This document shows positions 43,873 to 55,194 of a DNA stretch of 64,000 nucleotides, one piece after another. This stretch comes from Synaphobranchus kaupii (lineage: Eukaryota > Chordata > Actinopteri > Anguilliformes > Synaphobranchidae), in NCBI GenBank assembly GCA_029718625.1, contig CM056376.1, positions 28,674,424-28,738,423 of the forward strand, in the 5' to 3' direction. Made by a program: the position numbers and the translations under genes. The notes under the pieces are model-generated. The model made no database searches. It had not been told where the DNA came from and was given only the letters and a program-made list of their open reading frames with translations. Each line of letters opens with the position of its first letter. The stretch's first letter is position 1.

Positions 43873-44293
43873 ATTTACGTTTTGTGTGCATTTCATTTGG
43901 GTTGAACTGTGTTCTACATGCTATGTATGTACGTATGTATGGTCTCTTCGTTATGTTAGCCAAGCTAACTATGATTGTTTGTATCTATAGTTTTCACGGT
44001 GCTTATGGAGGTGATTCGACTTCAATAAAACCAGTAGAAGAAAGCCATTTGTGTTTGCCTGTGCTTGGAGGGAATTACAGTGAAAACTCGAATGAAATGC
44101 ACACAAAACGTAAATACCTCGTTGGCTGCATGCTACAAAAAGGGAATAATGTCTCTGAATCTTCAATCTTGAAGCTGTCCTTGTTGCAGTTCGTTGCACT
44201 ACATTATGAAGTCCAGAATGACGGAGAAAAAGTTGGTCCGTGCCAAACAGTCGGCATGTCTTGTAGGCTCTACCGGAAATAGCTAACTGGCGC
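43873..44293 (+). repeat. Rearranged 5' LTR (direct 3' half plus inverted middle segment)
   Basis: 43,873-44,079 matches 51,037-51,243 in direct orientation. 44,093-44,293 matches 50,857-51,059 in inverted orientation. The shared segment 51,037-51,059 is therefore present twice in opposite orientation, bracketing the piece like short inverted repeats. Confidence 0.88.
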
Positions 44294-44380
44294 TTTTTAT
44301 AACTGATCACATTGCAAGTAGTGATAGTCTAAGTAGGCCTACGGGTTTATTAACTATATACCCCACATTAAGTTTACAAA

Positions 44381-46537
44381 ATGGCGGAGCCAGAGCAGCC
44401 TACCGATCAAGCAAGGGACAGTGTTAGGAATAGTGAAGATTCCCAAGATCAGCTTGAAACAAGTCAAGTCGATGATGCTGCTGAAGCACAACAGCTAAGA
44501 CGAAGCCAAAGACCCAAAACCTTAACAGAGAAGGGTAAAAGAATGCAAGCTGAAAAATTGAAAGCGCTTCAGCAAAGGTTCAGATATATCTATGATAAAT
44601 GGAGAACACACGTTAAATCTTCTAAACGGACATTATCACAAGCAACAGAGCCTGTATCTGATGATCTGCTTAACGACATAATTGGTGACGTCAGGAGTCT
44701 TTCTGCAGATGTCCAGTGTGTTTATGATGAACTACGGCAAATCTCAACTCCAGACCAAGAAACGCGTCAGAGAGTCGATCTGTGCGTCCAAATATCTAAG
44801 TTCATTGTATGCAGAGCCTCAAGCCGACTGGACGAAGATATACCTGAAGGAGCAGAACAAGATTGGCCTGAAGCAGGTTCTTTATTCAACTCTAGTGTTA
44901 GTTCTTTCACTTCTAGCTTGAAGAGGACCTCAGTACATTCAAGCGGGTCTACTGTAAAACGACAAGAAGCTGCTGCTGATGCCGCTGCAAGCCAAGCTGT
45001 TCTGAAGGTGTTGCAAGAACAAGAAAGAGAACAATGGGAAATACAGCGTCTAGAAGCTGAAGCTAAGAAGAAGATAGCTGATCAAGAGGCAGCAGCAGTA
45101 AGGCGTCGTTTGGAACGAGAAGCAGAAGAGGTGAAACGAAGAATACAGAGAGAGGAAGAGGAAGCTAAAATCAAAACTCAACTGGAAGAGGAACATGCAG
45201 CTCTACAAAGAACTCTGGAAGAAAAACGGAGAAAGGTACAGCGTTTGGAGACAATGAAAGGTCTCAATGCAGCACAAGCGAGAATACAAGTTTATGATCA
45301 AGTGGAGGCCACAGAAGAAGAGCGGAAAGACGTTATACTGGATTGTGAGATGGTAACAGACAAACAAGTGCCTGCTCCCACAAGTCCTCCGTTCCAGTAT
45401 ATGTCTCACGTACCACAAGCTGTGACCACCTCCTCAAATGAAAGTACAGCAGAGCTTGTCAAGGTGCTGGCAGACGCAGTAAGTACCAACAGAATTCCAA
45501 TTCCTGAACCATCAGTATTCAGTGGGGATCCGTTGAAATACAATGACTGGAAACTCTCATTTGAAACACTGATCGGCCAGAAGAACATCAGGGATAAAGA
45601 GAAGATATACTACCTCCGTAGGTATGTGAATGGAGAAGCATTGAAAGCAATTGATGGCTATTTCCTACTTGGCACTGACTCTGCCTATGTTGCCGCATGG
45701 GAACTCTTGGAGGAAAGATATGGAAATCCATTTACAATCGCACAATCGTACAGAGACAAGCTCCATGCCTGGCCCAAGATGGGACCTAAGGATAGCCATG
45801 AGCTCAGAAGGTTTTCTGATTTTCTCCGCAGTTGTGAGGCTGCTATGAACCACATCAAGGCGCTGGAAATCTTGAATGACTGCAATGAGAACAGGAAAAT
45901 TCTCTCAAAGTTACCAGATTGGTTAACGGTAAGCTGGAACCGGAAGGCTACTGAAGTAGAAGAACAGAGTAACCAATTCCCCTCCTTCAGCAAGTTTGTC
46001 GCATTTCTTACAAGAGAAGCAAAAATCGCCTGTAACCCTATCACATCTCTACAGTCACTCAAACAAGGTGAAGCTGAAAAACCAAGAGTCCAAAGAAATC
46101 AAAATGTTGGAGCAAAGGCACTGGCCACAAGTTCCAATGAAACAGCTGTCATGACATGCATCTTCTGCAAGAAGACTGGACACACTTTGCACAAATGCAG
46201 GAAGCTCATGGAGAAGGAAGTTTCAGAGAGAACTAAATTTGTTCAAGTGAACAAGCTATGCTTTGGTTGTCTCAAGTCCGGCCACCACTCAAAGAGCTGC
46301 GACAGTAGGAGTGTTTGCGACATGTGCCACAAGCGGCACCCTACTTGCCTGCACGAGGATCGAGCCAAAGATGATCAAAGACCACCACAAGCCAAGCCAA
46401 GTCCAAGTCAAGAAATACTTCAATCATCACAACATGAAGAAACACTTACAGCTGCTACTTCACATAGAGCGATACTTGGTGAGGCTGGCATGCATACCTC
46501 TGCAATACTTCCTGTCTGGCTCTCATCTGCAACCTAA
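44381..46537 (+). CDS. gag: BEL/Pao Gag
   Basis: This frame has 718 codons beginning MAEPEQPTDQARDSVRN, with a charged N-terminus. A long Glu/Lys/Arg coiled coil spans about residues 200-300 (EREQWEIQRLEAEAKKK and following). A capsid-like region with FSGDPLKYNDWKLSFETLI lies near 385, a motif typical of BEL/Pao Gag (DUF1759). Two zinc knuckles follow, CIFCKKTGHTLHKC (~592) and CFGCLKSGHHSKSC (~627). The frame ends at TAA 46,535-46,537. Pol continues in the same frame immediately afterwards, so this stop is either a nonsense mutation or a read-through site. Confidence 0.9.
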   Translation: MAEPEQPTDQARDSVRNSEDSQDQLETSQVDDAAEAQQLRRSQRPKTLTEKGKRMQAEKLKALQQRFRYIYDKWRTHVKSSKRTLSQATEPVSDDLLNDIIGDVRSLSADVQCVYDELRQISTPDQETRQRVDLCVQISKFIVCRASSRLDEDIPEGAEQDWPEAGSLFNSSVSSFTSSLKRTSVHSSGSTVKRQEAAADAAASQAVLKVLQEQEREQWEIQRLEAEAKKKIADQEAAAVRRRLEREAEEVKRRIQREEEEAKIKTQLEEEHAALQRTLEEKRRKVQRLETMKGLNAAQARIQVYDQVEATEEERKDVILDCEMVTDKQVPAPTSPPFQYMSHVPQAVTTSSNESTAELVKVLADAVSTNRIPIPEPSVFSGDPLKYNDWKLSFETLIGQKNIRDKEKIYYLRRYVNGEALKAIDGYFLLGTDSAYVAAWELLEERYGNPFTIAQSYRDKLHAWPKMGPKDSHELRRFSDFLRSCEAAMNHIKALEILNDCNENRKILSKLPDWLTVSWNRKATEVEEQSNQFPSFSKFVAFLTREAKIACNPITSLQSLKQGEAEKPRVQRNQNVGAKALATSSNETAVMTCIFCKKTGHTLHKCRKLMEKEVSERTKFVQVNKLCFGCLKSGHHSKSCDSRSVCDMCHKRHPTCLHEDRAKDDQRPPQAKPSPSQEILQSSQHEETLTAATSHRAILGEAGMHTSAILPVWLSSAT

Positions 46538-49500
46538 CCAGCACAAGAAGTCCTTGTATACGCTCTATTGGATTCTCAAAGTGACTCAACCTTTATTCTA
46601 AGTGAAGTAGCTGAAGCTCTAGAAGCCAAGAAAGAACAAGTCAAGCTCAAGCTCTCTACAATGACCGCAACCACAATAGTAAAATCTCAAAGAGTAAGCG
46701 ACCTACAAGTCCGAGGCTTTTACTCTGGCAAGAAGATCACCTTACCACCAGTCTACACGCGTGAGTTTATTCCAGCCAACAGAACTCACATACCTACACA
46801 TGATATAGCTAGAGCCTGGACCCATCTAGAGCACCTTCAAGAAGAGATCACACCTCTACAAGACTGCGAAGTAGGTCTGCTCATTGGGTACAACTGCTCG
46901 CAAGCTCTTCTTCCAAGGGAAGTCGTGTCCGGCAAGGAAAATCAGCCTTATGCACAGCGTACAGACCTTGGATGGAGTATTGTTGGGTGTGGAAATCCCT
47001 GTGTAGACTACGGAGATGCCATCGGAAACAGTCATCGCATAGTAGTGCGACAAGTGACACCAGATGTGGAGCCTTCTATCAATCTCCGAACTGAAGTGCA
47101 CTACGTAAGCCGAATCAAAGTGAAAGAAGTGACTCCCTCAGACATCATAAAAGTCCTTGAATCAGACTTCTCAGAAAGAGCTAGAGAAGACAATCCTATC
47201 TCACAAGAAGACCTCAAGTTCCTGTCAAACCTGAGAGAAAACATCAAACAAAAAGACAATGGTCACTACGAGATGCCATTACCGTTCAGAGAAGAAAGAC
47301 CTAAGCTACCCAACAACAAGACAAGCGCAACACACCGCCTGAACTGTCTTGAAAGAAGACTAAGGAAAGATCAAAGGTACTACAGGGATTACGTTACCTT
47401 TATGGACGACATCATTTCCCGTGGCGACGCAGAAAGGGTCCCTGAGGAAGAAATCAACAGCAGTCCGGCTTGGTACATTCCACATCATGGAGTGTATCAT
47501 CCGCAGAAACCAGGAAAAATATGTGTAGTATTTGACTGCTCTGCTAGATTTCAAGAAACATCCCTCAATGACCATCTGCTCACCGGTCCTGACTTGACAA
47601 ATACATTGGTTGGTGTCCTATGCCGCTTCCGAAAGGGTTCCGTCGCAGTCATGTGCGATGTTGAAAGAATGTTTCACCAATTCCAAGTAAAAAGAGAAGA
47701 TCAAGATTATCTACGATTCCTTTGGTGGGAGAATGGCAACTTGGGAACCACACCCGCAGTCTACAGAATGAAGGTCCACTTGTTTGGAGCGGCCTCGTCT
47801 CCTGGCTGTGCCAACTTTGGCCTAAAACATCTGGCAGCACAAGGGACAGGTCAGTTCAGCGAAGACACCATACGCTTCATTCAAAGAGATTTCTATGTAG
47901 ACGATGGTCTGACAAGCGTTCAAAATGAGGACGAAGCCATCCAACTCGTCAAAGAGTCAAGAGAACTCTGCAGTACAGGGAAGTTAAGACTGCACAAGTT
48001 TGTTTCTAACAGCAAGAATGTGATGGCGTCTATCCCAGACGAAGAATGCGCTGCAGTCAAAGATCTAGATATGGACTTTGGTGTACTACACGTGGAGAGA
48101 GCTCTGGGAGTAGAGTGGTGCATTACATCTGACGCATTCCAATTCAGAGTCCAAGTAAAACCCCATCCACTAACAAGAAGAGGTGTGCTCTCTACCGTAG
48201 CTTCTGTATATGATCCCCTGGGGTTCATGGCGCCCTTTGTCCTTGTTGGGAAGCAGGTACTCCAGCAAATGTGCAGAGACAAAGTCGGCTGGGATATGCA
48301 ACTTCCAGAAAACCTAAGACCTCAGTGGGAGTCCTGGCTCAGAGACCTACCCAATCTGTCTGGAACGCAAATCAAAAGATGCTACTTACCTTCAAGTTTC
48401 GGCGACATCAAAGGATATGAGCTCCACCACTTTGCGGACGCAAGTGTCTCTGGATACGGTGAATGTACTTACCTGCGAGCCATCAACACATTCGACGAAG
48501 TCCACTGCTGTCTCGTAATGGGAAAATCCAGAGTTACTCCGACAAAAGTCACAACTATACCAAGACTAGAACTCTCTGCAGCAGTTGTTGCTGTTCGAAC
48601 CAGCGACATGCTCCGGAGTGAACTTGAAATCCAAGATCTGCAAGAGTTCTTCTGGACAGATTCCAAGGTCGTTCTCGGCTACATAAACAACGATGCTAGA
48701 AGATTTCAAGTGTTTGTAGCCAACCGCATTGAGAGAATCAAGTCAAGTACAAAGCCTGAACAGTGGTCATACGTTGCTTCTGAGGACAATCCAGCAGACC
48801 ATGCCTCACGAGGTTTGACTGCAGAGCAGCTAAAGTCCTCAAACTGGTTCACAGGACCAAAGTTTATTTGGCAAAGAGGTCTACTCGACAGAGAAAGCAA
48901 GGTGGGAGAAGTCAAGGAAGATGATCCGGAGCTTCGCAAGGCTCTTGTGTGCAACACAAAAGCAAAGGAAGACAGATCATTATTAGACCGCCTACAGAAA
49001 TTCTCTGATTGGACAAGAGTAGTAAAAGCAGTTGCCAGATTGAAGCGAATGGCCAAAGAATACAAAGGTCTGAAGCAACGCACCAATGAAAGTACAAGCA
49101 TAGAAGAAAGGAAAGAGGCAGAACTTGCTATCATCAAGTTAGTTCAAAAAGAAGCATTCTCAGATGAGATAAAGAGGCTGAAGCTAAAGAAGGAAGTTGC
49201 CAAGACCAAAGAAAGTAAGCTGCAGAAGTTAAGTCCCTTCCTGGACGAAGAAGGTATCCTAAGGGTGGGAGGACGCTTATGTCAAGCTGCATTACACCCA
49301 CACGTGAAACATCCGGCAATACTTCCAAAGAACAGCCACATATCAGCCTTACTCATCAAGCACCAGCATGAAAAGGCACAACACCAAGGACGTGGAATAA
49401 CGACAAATGCGCTCCGAGCTAATGGATGGTGGATCCTGGGATGCAGCAGTGCCGTCTCGTCATACATCTTTAAATTTGTCAAGTGCAGAATGTACAGAAG

Positions 49501-50494
49501 ACCTACTGAAGAACAAAGAATGGGCGACTTACCTCAAGATAGAATGGAAGCAACTCCTCCTTTCACGTATACTGGCATGGATTGCTTTGGTCCGATCTAT
49601 ATTAAGGAAGGAAGAAAAGATTTCAAAAGGTATGGACTCATACTTACCTGTCTATGTTCAAGAGCCATTCACGTAGAAGTGATTGATGACTTGACAACCG
49701 ACGCATTTATCAATGCTCTTAGAACATTTATTGCCATAAGAGGAAATGTTCGTCAACTAAGATGTGACCAAGGAACCAATTTTGTTGGTGCAAGGCGAGA
49801 GTTCAAAGAACTCATGAAAGGAATGGACGAAGAAAGACTAAAGGCTCTAGGATGTGAGTTTCTCATGAACCCTCCAGCGGCAAGTCACATGGGCGGCATC
49901 TGGGAGAGGCAAATAAGAACTATAAGAAGTGTCCTGACTGCTATACTCGACCAGTCAGCGCAAAGGCTTGACAGCACCTCTCTAAGAACGTTCTTGTATG
50001 AAGTTATGGCCATCATTAATAGCCGACCACTTACCGCTGAACATCTGAATGACCCATCCGGACCTGAACCCTTAACCCCGAACCACATTCTGACTATGAA
50101 GTCAACAATCATTCTTCCCCCACCTGGACAATTTGTCAAGGAAGATCTCTATCTTCAAAGGAGGTGGCGTCGAGTGCAGTATTTGGCCAATGAGTTTTGG
50201 ACCAGATGGAAGAAAGAATATCTTCTGAACTTACAACCAAGACAAAAGTGGTGCAAAAGCAGAAGGAACTCAAAGGTCAACGACATCGTCCTTCTACAAA
50301 ATGATTTGGCACCACGCAACGAGTGGAAGCTAGCAAGAGTCACTGAAGTCTATCCAGGGCTAGATGGTAGGGTCAGAAAACTAAAGTTGCTAGTTAGTGA
50401 CACCACATTTGACATTAAAGGGAAACCTACAACTAAAACAGTGTACCTTGAGAGACCTATACAGAAGGTTGTTACTCTGCTTGAAGCAGATTAA
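46538..50494 (+). CDS. pol: BEL/Pao Pol: protease, RT, RNase H, integrase
   Basis: Translation after the gag stop starts PAQEVLVYALLDSQSDSTFI, which contains the protease Asp box. It is open for more than 1,300 codons. The RT has VMCDVERMFHQFQV and FYVDDGLT (~47,890). RNase H has FADASVSGYGE and TDSKVVLGYI. The integrase has an H2C2 finger (KHQHEKAQHQGRG to VKCRMYRR). Its catalytic core carries Asp (GMDCFGP), Asp (RCDQGTNF) and Glu (GGIWERQIRT). A BEL-type C-terminal module with NDIVLLQNDLAPRNEWKLAR follows. No internal stop or frameshift is visible to 50,494. It has no ATG start of its own at the 5' end, consistent with expression as a Gag-Pol fusion. Confidence 0.92.
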   Translation, partial: PAQEVLVYALLDSQSDSTFILSEVAEALEAKKEQVKLKLSTMTATTIVKSQRVSDLQVRGFYSGKKITLPPVYTREFIPANRTHIPTHDIARAWTHLEHLQEEITPLQDCEVGLLIGYNCSQALLPREVVSGKENQPYAQRTDLGWSIVGCGNPCVDYGDAIGNSHRIVVRQVTPDVEPSINLRTEVHYVSRIKVKEVTPSDIIKVLESDFSERAREDNPISQEDLKFLSNLRENIKQKDNGHYEMPLPFREERPKLPNNKTSATHRLNCLERRLRKDQRYYRDYVTFMDDIISRGDAERVPEEEINSSPAWYIPHHGVYHPQKPGKICVVFDCSARFQETSLNDHLLTGPDLTNTLVGVLCRFRKGSVAVMCDVERMFHQFQVKREDQDYLRFLWWENGNLGTTPAVYRMKVHLFGAASSPGCANFGLKHLAAQGTGQFSEDTIRFIQRDFYVDDGLTSVQNEDEAIQLVKESRELCSTGKLRLHKFVSNSKNVMASIPDEECAAVKDLDMDFGVLHVERALGVEWCITSDAFQFRVQVKPHPLTRRGVLSTVASVYDPLGFMAPFVLVGKQVLQQMCRDKVGWDMQLPENLRPQWESWLRDLPNLSGTQIKRCYLPSSFGDIKGYELHHFADASVSGYGECTYLRAINTFDEVHCCLVMGKSRVTPTKVTTIPRLELSAAVVAVRTSDMLRSELEIQDLQEFFWTDSKVVLGYINNDARRFQVFVANRIERIKSSTKPEQWSYVASEDNPADHASRGLTAEQLKSSNWFTGPKFIWQRGLLDRESKVGEVKEDDPELRKALVCNTKAKEDRSLLDRLQKFSDWTRVVKAVARLKRMAKEYKGLKQRTNESTSIEERKEAELAIIKLVQKEAFSDEIKRLKLKKEVAKTKESKLQKLSPFLDEEGILRVGGRLCQAALHPHVKHPAILPKNSHISALLIKHQHEKAQHQGRGITTNALRANGWWILGCSSAVSSYIFKFVKCRMYRRPTEEQRMGDLPQDRMEATPPFTYTGMDCFGPIYIKEGRKDFKRYGLILTCLCSRAIHVEVIDDLTTDAFINALRTFIAIRGNVRQLRCDQGTNFVGARREFKELMKGMDEERLKALGCEFLMNPPAASHMGGIWERQIRTIRSVLTAILDQSAQRLDSTSLRTFLYEVMAIINSRPLTAEHLNDPSGPEPLTPNHILTMKSTIILPPPGQFVKEDLYLQRRWRRVQYLANEFWTRWKKEYLLNLQPRQKWCKSRRNSKVNDIVLLQNDLAPRNEWKLARVTEVYPGLDGRVRKLKLLVSDTTFDIKGKPTTKTVYLERPIQKVVTLLEAD

Positions 50495-50739
50495 AGTGTT
50501 GAATTGGGTTGTCTGAAGCTTACCTGTTACCTGTGAAATACAAACTTACCTGTTAATTTACCTTGAAGAGGAAATGCAAACTTACCTGTCAATTTACCTT
50601 GAAGAGGAAATGGAAACTTACCTGTTATGAGGAAATATATATATTTTGATGATGATGATGATAAGTTGAATGGTATTTACTTGCAATGAACATTGCACTT
50701 AGAGAAATCCCACATAAGGTTCATGTGATTTGGTGGGAG

Positions 50740-51243
50740 TGTAATTGCAGCCATAATGTTGCCTACAGTTCAATAGGTTGTTCGCCCATTTCGTGCTAAT
50801 AACAGTTTTTTACCAATGAATCTCGTTTGGACTACTCTCGCGTTATTGAGGAAATCAAGCGCCAGTTAGCTATTTCCGGTAGAGCCTACAAGACATGCCG
50901 ACTGTTTGGCACGGACCAACTTTTTCTCCGTCATTCTGGACTTCATAATGTAGTGCAACGAACTGCAACAAGGACAGCTTCAAGATTGAAGATTCAGAGA
51001 CATTATTCCCTTTTTGTAGCATGCAGCCAACGAGGTATTTACGTTTTGTGTGCATTTCATTTGGGTTGAACTGTGTTCTACATGCTATGTATGTACGTAT
51101 GTATGGTCTCTTCGTTATGCTAGCCAAGCTAACTATGATTGTTTCTATCTATAGTTTTAACGGTGCTTATGGAGGTGATTCGACTTCAATAAAACCAGTA
51201 GAAGAAAGCCATTTGTGTTTGCCTGTGCTTGGAGGGAATTACA
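50740..51243 (+). repeat. 3' LTR of the BEL/Pao element
   Basis: 504 bp starting TGTAATTG and ending GAATTACA, preceded by the purine-rich TTGGTGGGAG tract. Upstream, 50,520-50,640 holds two to three imperfect copies of ACTTACCTGTTAATTTACC. Confidence 0.88.
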
Positions 51244-53167
51244 CCCTGGATAAGTTAATAATCTACTGCAAAATATTTGTTCGTCGTGTTTTTGAATAGT
51301 ATTTTATAAATACACGCACGATTCTGCATTTATCTAAAGTAGGTAGGCAACTAAACAGTCAATCAAGACATAGCTAGATAGGTTAGGGAGCTATGCTATA
51401 TATAGACATGTTTAAACCATACTCCGCAAGGGTGGGCAGAAATGGAAATATTTACAGTGTTATATAGTATTGACTGCTACTGATTTATTCTGGGACATTT
51501 AAAATGGCATGAAAGATACAGAATTATTAAAGTTGTCAGAAAAGGGAGTGACAACGTTGCGGCCATTTTCAAGTTACTCCAGAGTAGGCCTACCTTGTCA
51601 GAACGTCGCCGATTGTCAAGACGGTCAGATAACGTCACCACTTTATGGGGAATTACATTTCCACGTTACGTTGTGTTTTCTGGGGAGGTGTAGAGTTGAG
51701 GGAGAAACTTAACATTATTTTGCTGTTGTTTACTCTACTTTTGTTATTTATCCTTTATATGTGTTGCTATATATATACGTCATGTATCCTGTTATTTGAT
51801 ATATTATGTGAAGTGATCATTTGTAGGCTGCAATAAAATTCTGATTAATGTGAAAATGTCTACTTTGTGTCAATTTTAAATAGAAAATGGTATAACCTGT
51901 AAACATCATGAAGCATCATATAACGTATAAAACTATATATACATATATATATAGAACTGGGGGAGGGGGTGGGAACAGGCTAAATGAAAACAAATTACAT
52001 CTGCGCCAGTGTTGGCCCATGTCCGGCCCGATGCCGGTTGGCATTCGGACCGATTCTGGCTGAATGCAGGCAGTGTCGGCGTGATTGCGGCTGCCGCAAT
52101 CGGGCCAGTGTACTCGGGCCGATTCTGGGGCGTCATTCATTCTGACATCGGCCCGAGACCGGCTCCCGAACTCGGCCCGATTAAACTAATCGGGCCAGCA
52201 TCGGGCCGCATATATTTGGCTAGCTGGGTCATATATTTAAACCCTCAAAATTCCAATGCAGGATTGCTGCAGGGTCGCCACTTGTGCACACATCAACCTG
52301 CTGCACTGCACGATAAAATAGCCCAAACCCGTTTATAACCATCTTGCCACAGTCACACAATAACATGCATAAAATGTACCGTTTCTACACACCACAAAAA
52401 CTTTGTTCCGATATAGGCTATTAAAAAGTTGAAACTGTTACAAATAAACATTCTACAAATCTCTGATAAACAGATTAAGGAACCAAATATCCTACTTCGT
52501 AACGATTATACAACTGGTTTCTGTTGAATGTTGAAGAGATTCTTTCTTCATTTTGCCACTGCCCAGCAACGTTGATGTTTCCACAGCGCTATCGTGGCTG
52601 TAATAGCCTACGTTGCTGTTATGTAAAAACACACGTAACGTTACTTTTTAAGGTATATAAATACATTGGGCTACGTATTTTATCCGAATTATGCACATAC
52701 CTGTTCTGTTGTATTATGAATGTACTGTATCTGTATGTGATCATTCTGACATCGTAGCTATCAGCAAGTGTTTTGCTGTGGGTCAGAAATAGTCAAGTGA
52801 GTAGGCCTACCTGCCAGACTGCCACAGTTCTGTGGTATCTGCAGATCCATAGTCTAGAAAAATAAGGAGAAGCAGTGAAATAGCTTGAGTAAGGAACAGT
52901 GACTGAATGGGAAAACTACAGGGTCGGCGGTTCTTTTATTCACTGAATTTTATTTTTTTAAATTATATATAATTTAATATATACAGTGGCATTTTTATAT
53001 GTAAAAAATTGGTGGGGCAGCCACCAACCACTTAGGCTACATACCAGGAAAACTACAGTAATCTAAATTACAGTAATCCCACTTGCTACCGATGCGTTTT
53101 TAACACGTCAACAAACAGCTATTCATTGAGAAAGAGAGAGTATGTGAGTGAGTGTGTGTGTGTGTGT
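51244..53167. other. No gene recognised; GC-rich CGGGCC repeat block at ~52,010-52,215
   Basis: Most of this is AT-rich with short frames. Within it, 52,010-52,215 is unusually GC-rich and repeats GGCCCGAT/ATCGGGCC words in both orientations, as in a MITE. The dinucleotide-like ATATAT tract at ~51,937-51,953 is minor. Confidence 0.45.
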
Positions 53168-53496
53168 CAGTGGCGACTGGTGAGGTCCACAACAGGTGAA
53201 GCTGAGCTCCAGGAGGGGGAGGGGGGGAATCAGGATTATCCTGACAGTGCTGCGGGAAGATGTTAAAAAACAAAGTAATTTCAATTTAGATATTAATTTA
53301 GCTATTCCAACCCCTCCCGTACGCAATCTCCCCCTGTACTCCCCTGTCATGAACATTACCATTGCTTAGCAATGCTGGGTTAGCTAGCTAGCAAGCTAAT
53401 GATATCTCACGGCAAGTCGTTTTAACATTTAGCTAGCAAGCTAACGATAGCTTATGGCAAGCCATTTTAATTTAAGTTATTCGACTTCCTTAAAGT

Positions 53497-53855
53497 ATGC
53501 GGCACGGTGGTGCAGTGGTTAGCACTGTTGCCTCACAGCAAGAAGGTACCGAGTTCGAATCTCGGCCGAGGGCCTTTCTGTGTGGAGTTTGCATGTTCTC
53601 CCCGTGTCCGCGTGGGTTTCCTCCGGGTACTCCGGTTTCCTCCCACAGTCCAAAGACATGCAGGTTAGGCTAATTGGAGACTCAAAATTGCCCATAGGTA
53701 TGAGTATGAGTGTGTGAGTGAATGGTGTGTGTGCCCTGTGATGGATTGGTGGCCTGTCCAGGGTGCATTCCTGCCTCTCGCCCGATTCATGCTGGGATAG
53801 GGGATACCCCCCGCGACCCTGACCAGGAATAAGCTGGTTAATGGATGGATGGATG
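53497..53855 (+). mobile_element. tRNA-derived SINE with 14-bp target duplication
   Basis: A Pol III box A (TGGTGCAGTGG, ~53,509) and box B (GTTCGAATC, ~53,553) head the element. A unique body follows (GTTTGCATGTTCTCCCCGTG and onward), and the tail is (GGAT)n. GACTTCCTTAAAGT is duplicated at 53,483-53,496 and 53,856-53,869, as expected for LINE-driven target-primed insertion. The perfect duplication suggests a fairly recent copy. Confidence 0.92.
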
Positions 53856-55194
53856 GACTTCCTTAAAGTCATCCTTGCTGGCTGGCTATATAAGTTCGCT
53901 TGCTGGCTGGCTATATAAGTTCGCTAGCTAACGTTACTAACGTTAACCAGCTGCTCTAGCTAGAAATCTAACCGGACATTTCTACACCTGGATAAATTTT
54001 TTAGGTTCCAAAAATTACGATAAATGTTTGTGATTAGGTTACAGGATGCAGATGAAAGTTAATGCCAGCTACAATGTAGCTACTGTGCTTTTAACTAGCG
54101 TGTGAACCCACTAACCTTAATCCCCACTTTATCTGGAAGAGTTTTCAGAACAGGGTTTCATGCTGCGGCAAAAAAATAAATAAAATCCTTGAAACCCGTC
54201 CTCGACCAAGGACCGTCTCCCCCAAATAACATACACGGAAAACAGAAGAGTGCCTTCTTGTCTACTCTAGCTGTTAGCCTTTTTTTTCTTTCAAAAACCA
54301 CTCCACATTAAACCCGCGGTTGTGTTTTCCAGTTTGGGTGATGATTATATCGCGTGGCTGGTGGGCACCAAGGCGCTTAACCTCCAATTTCTCACCCAGA
54401 GTAAGGGTGTCAAAAGTGTGCTTCAGTAAATAATCCACTTTGTTCATATTTTTTATTATTTTTTTTCTCAAGTTAGCTAGCTATAATAAAGTACTAGTAT
54501 CCCCTCTCTTATTGACTGACTAACGTTACGTTACGTTGCTACGTTTGTAAGACGGGAATTCACACCCCAGAGCACCTAAGAGAATAATACCGGGAAGCAA
54601 CAATCTTTGTGATCTTTGAGAGTTGTAAAGTCACACTTCTGGTGCCAGGATGTTTGCTGAGACCATTTGGCCTAAGGGTTACGGTGTCCGAGAATGTCCT
54701 AGGATTTTATGGTCCTGGGAGAGACTTTAATCTGTTTGAAACTCCCGCGCTGGGAGAGACTTTGATCTGTTTAAAGCTCCCGCGCACGGACAATGCAAGA
54801 CTGCCCCCACCTGACGTCACTGAGGCATCCTTTCATCAAATAATGTCCACATAGCATGGTATAACAGTACAGATTGCTGTAGTCTTCAAAAAGCTTAAAA
54901 ACCTTAAATTGTGATGAATATTTATGCTACATTGTACAGTATATACTGGAAATAGTCCTGACACTGGAACATACATTGTACACTCTTTTTCCAGAGGAAC
55001 AACTATATATTGTTCAGTTTCTCAGTGTTACATGAATAAATACACACAGTTAATGTACCTGACTGAACAGGGGAAACTAGGGTATAATGTAATGTTCTTC
55101 AACAGGAATCCTGGGACTGTTTGTGGCATTGATATTAATCACATTTGAAAACTATGCAGAGATGGGATTCTCATGACAACACGAACGTAGACCT

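Larger units (their letters stand above)
43873..51243 (+). mobile_element. BEL/Pao LTR retrotransposon with scrambled 5' LTR
   Basis: The coding region 44,381-50,494 has the BEL/Pao domain order gag, protease, RT, RNase H, integrase. The 3' LTR (50,740-51,243) is intact and starts TGTAATT and ends AATTACA. At the 5' side only the last 207 bp of the LTR are direct (43,873-44,079). After 13 bp, an inverted copy of an upstream LTR segment follows (44,093-44,293). The first ~117 bp of the LTR are missing there. I could not define a target duplication. Confidence 0.9.
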
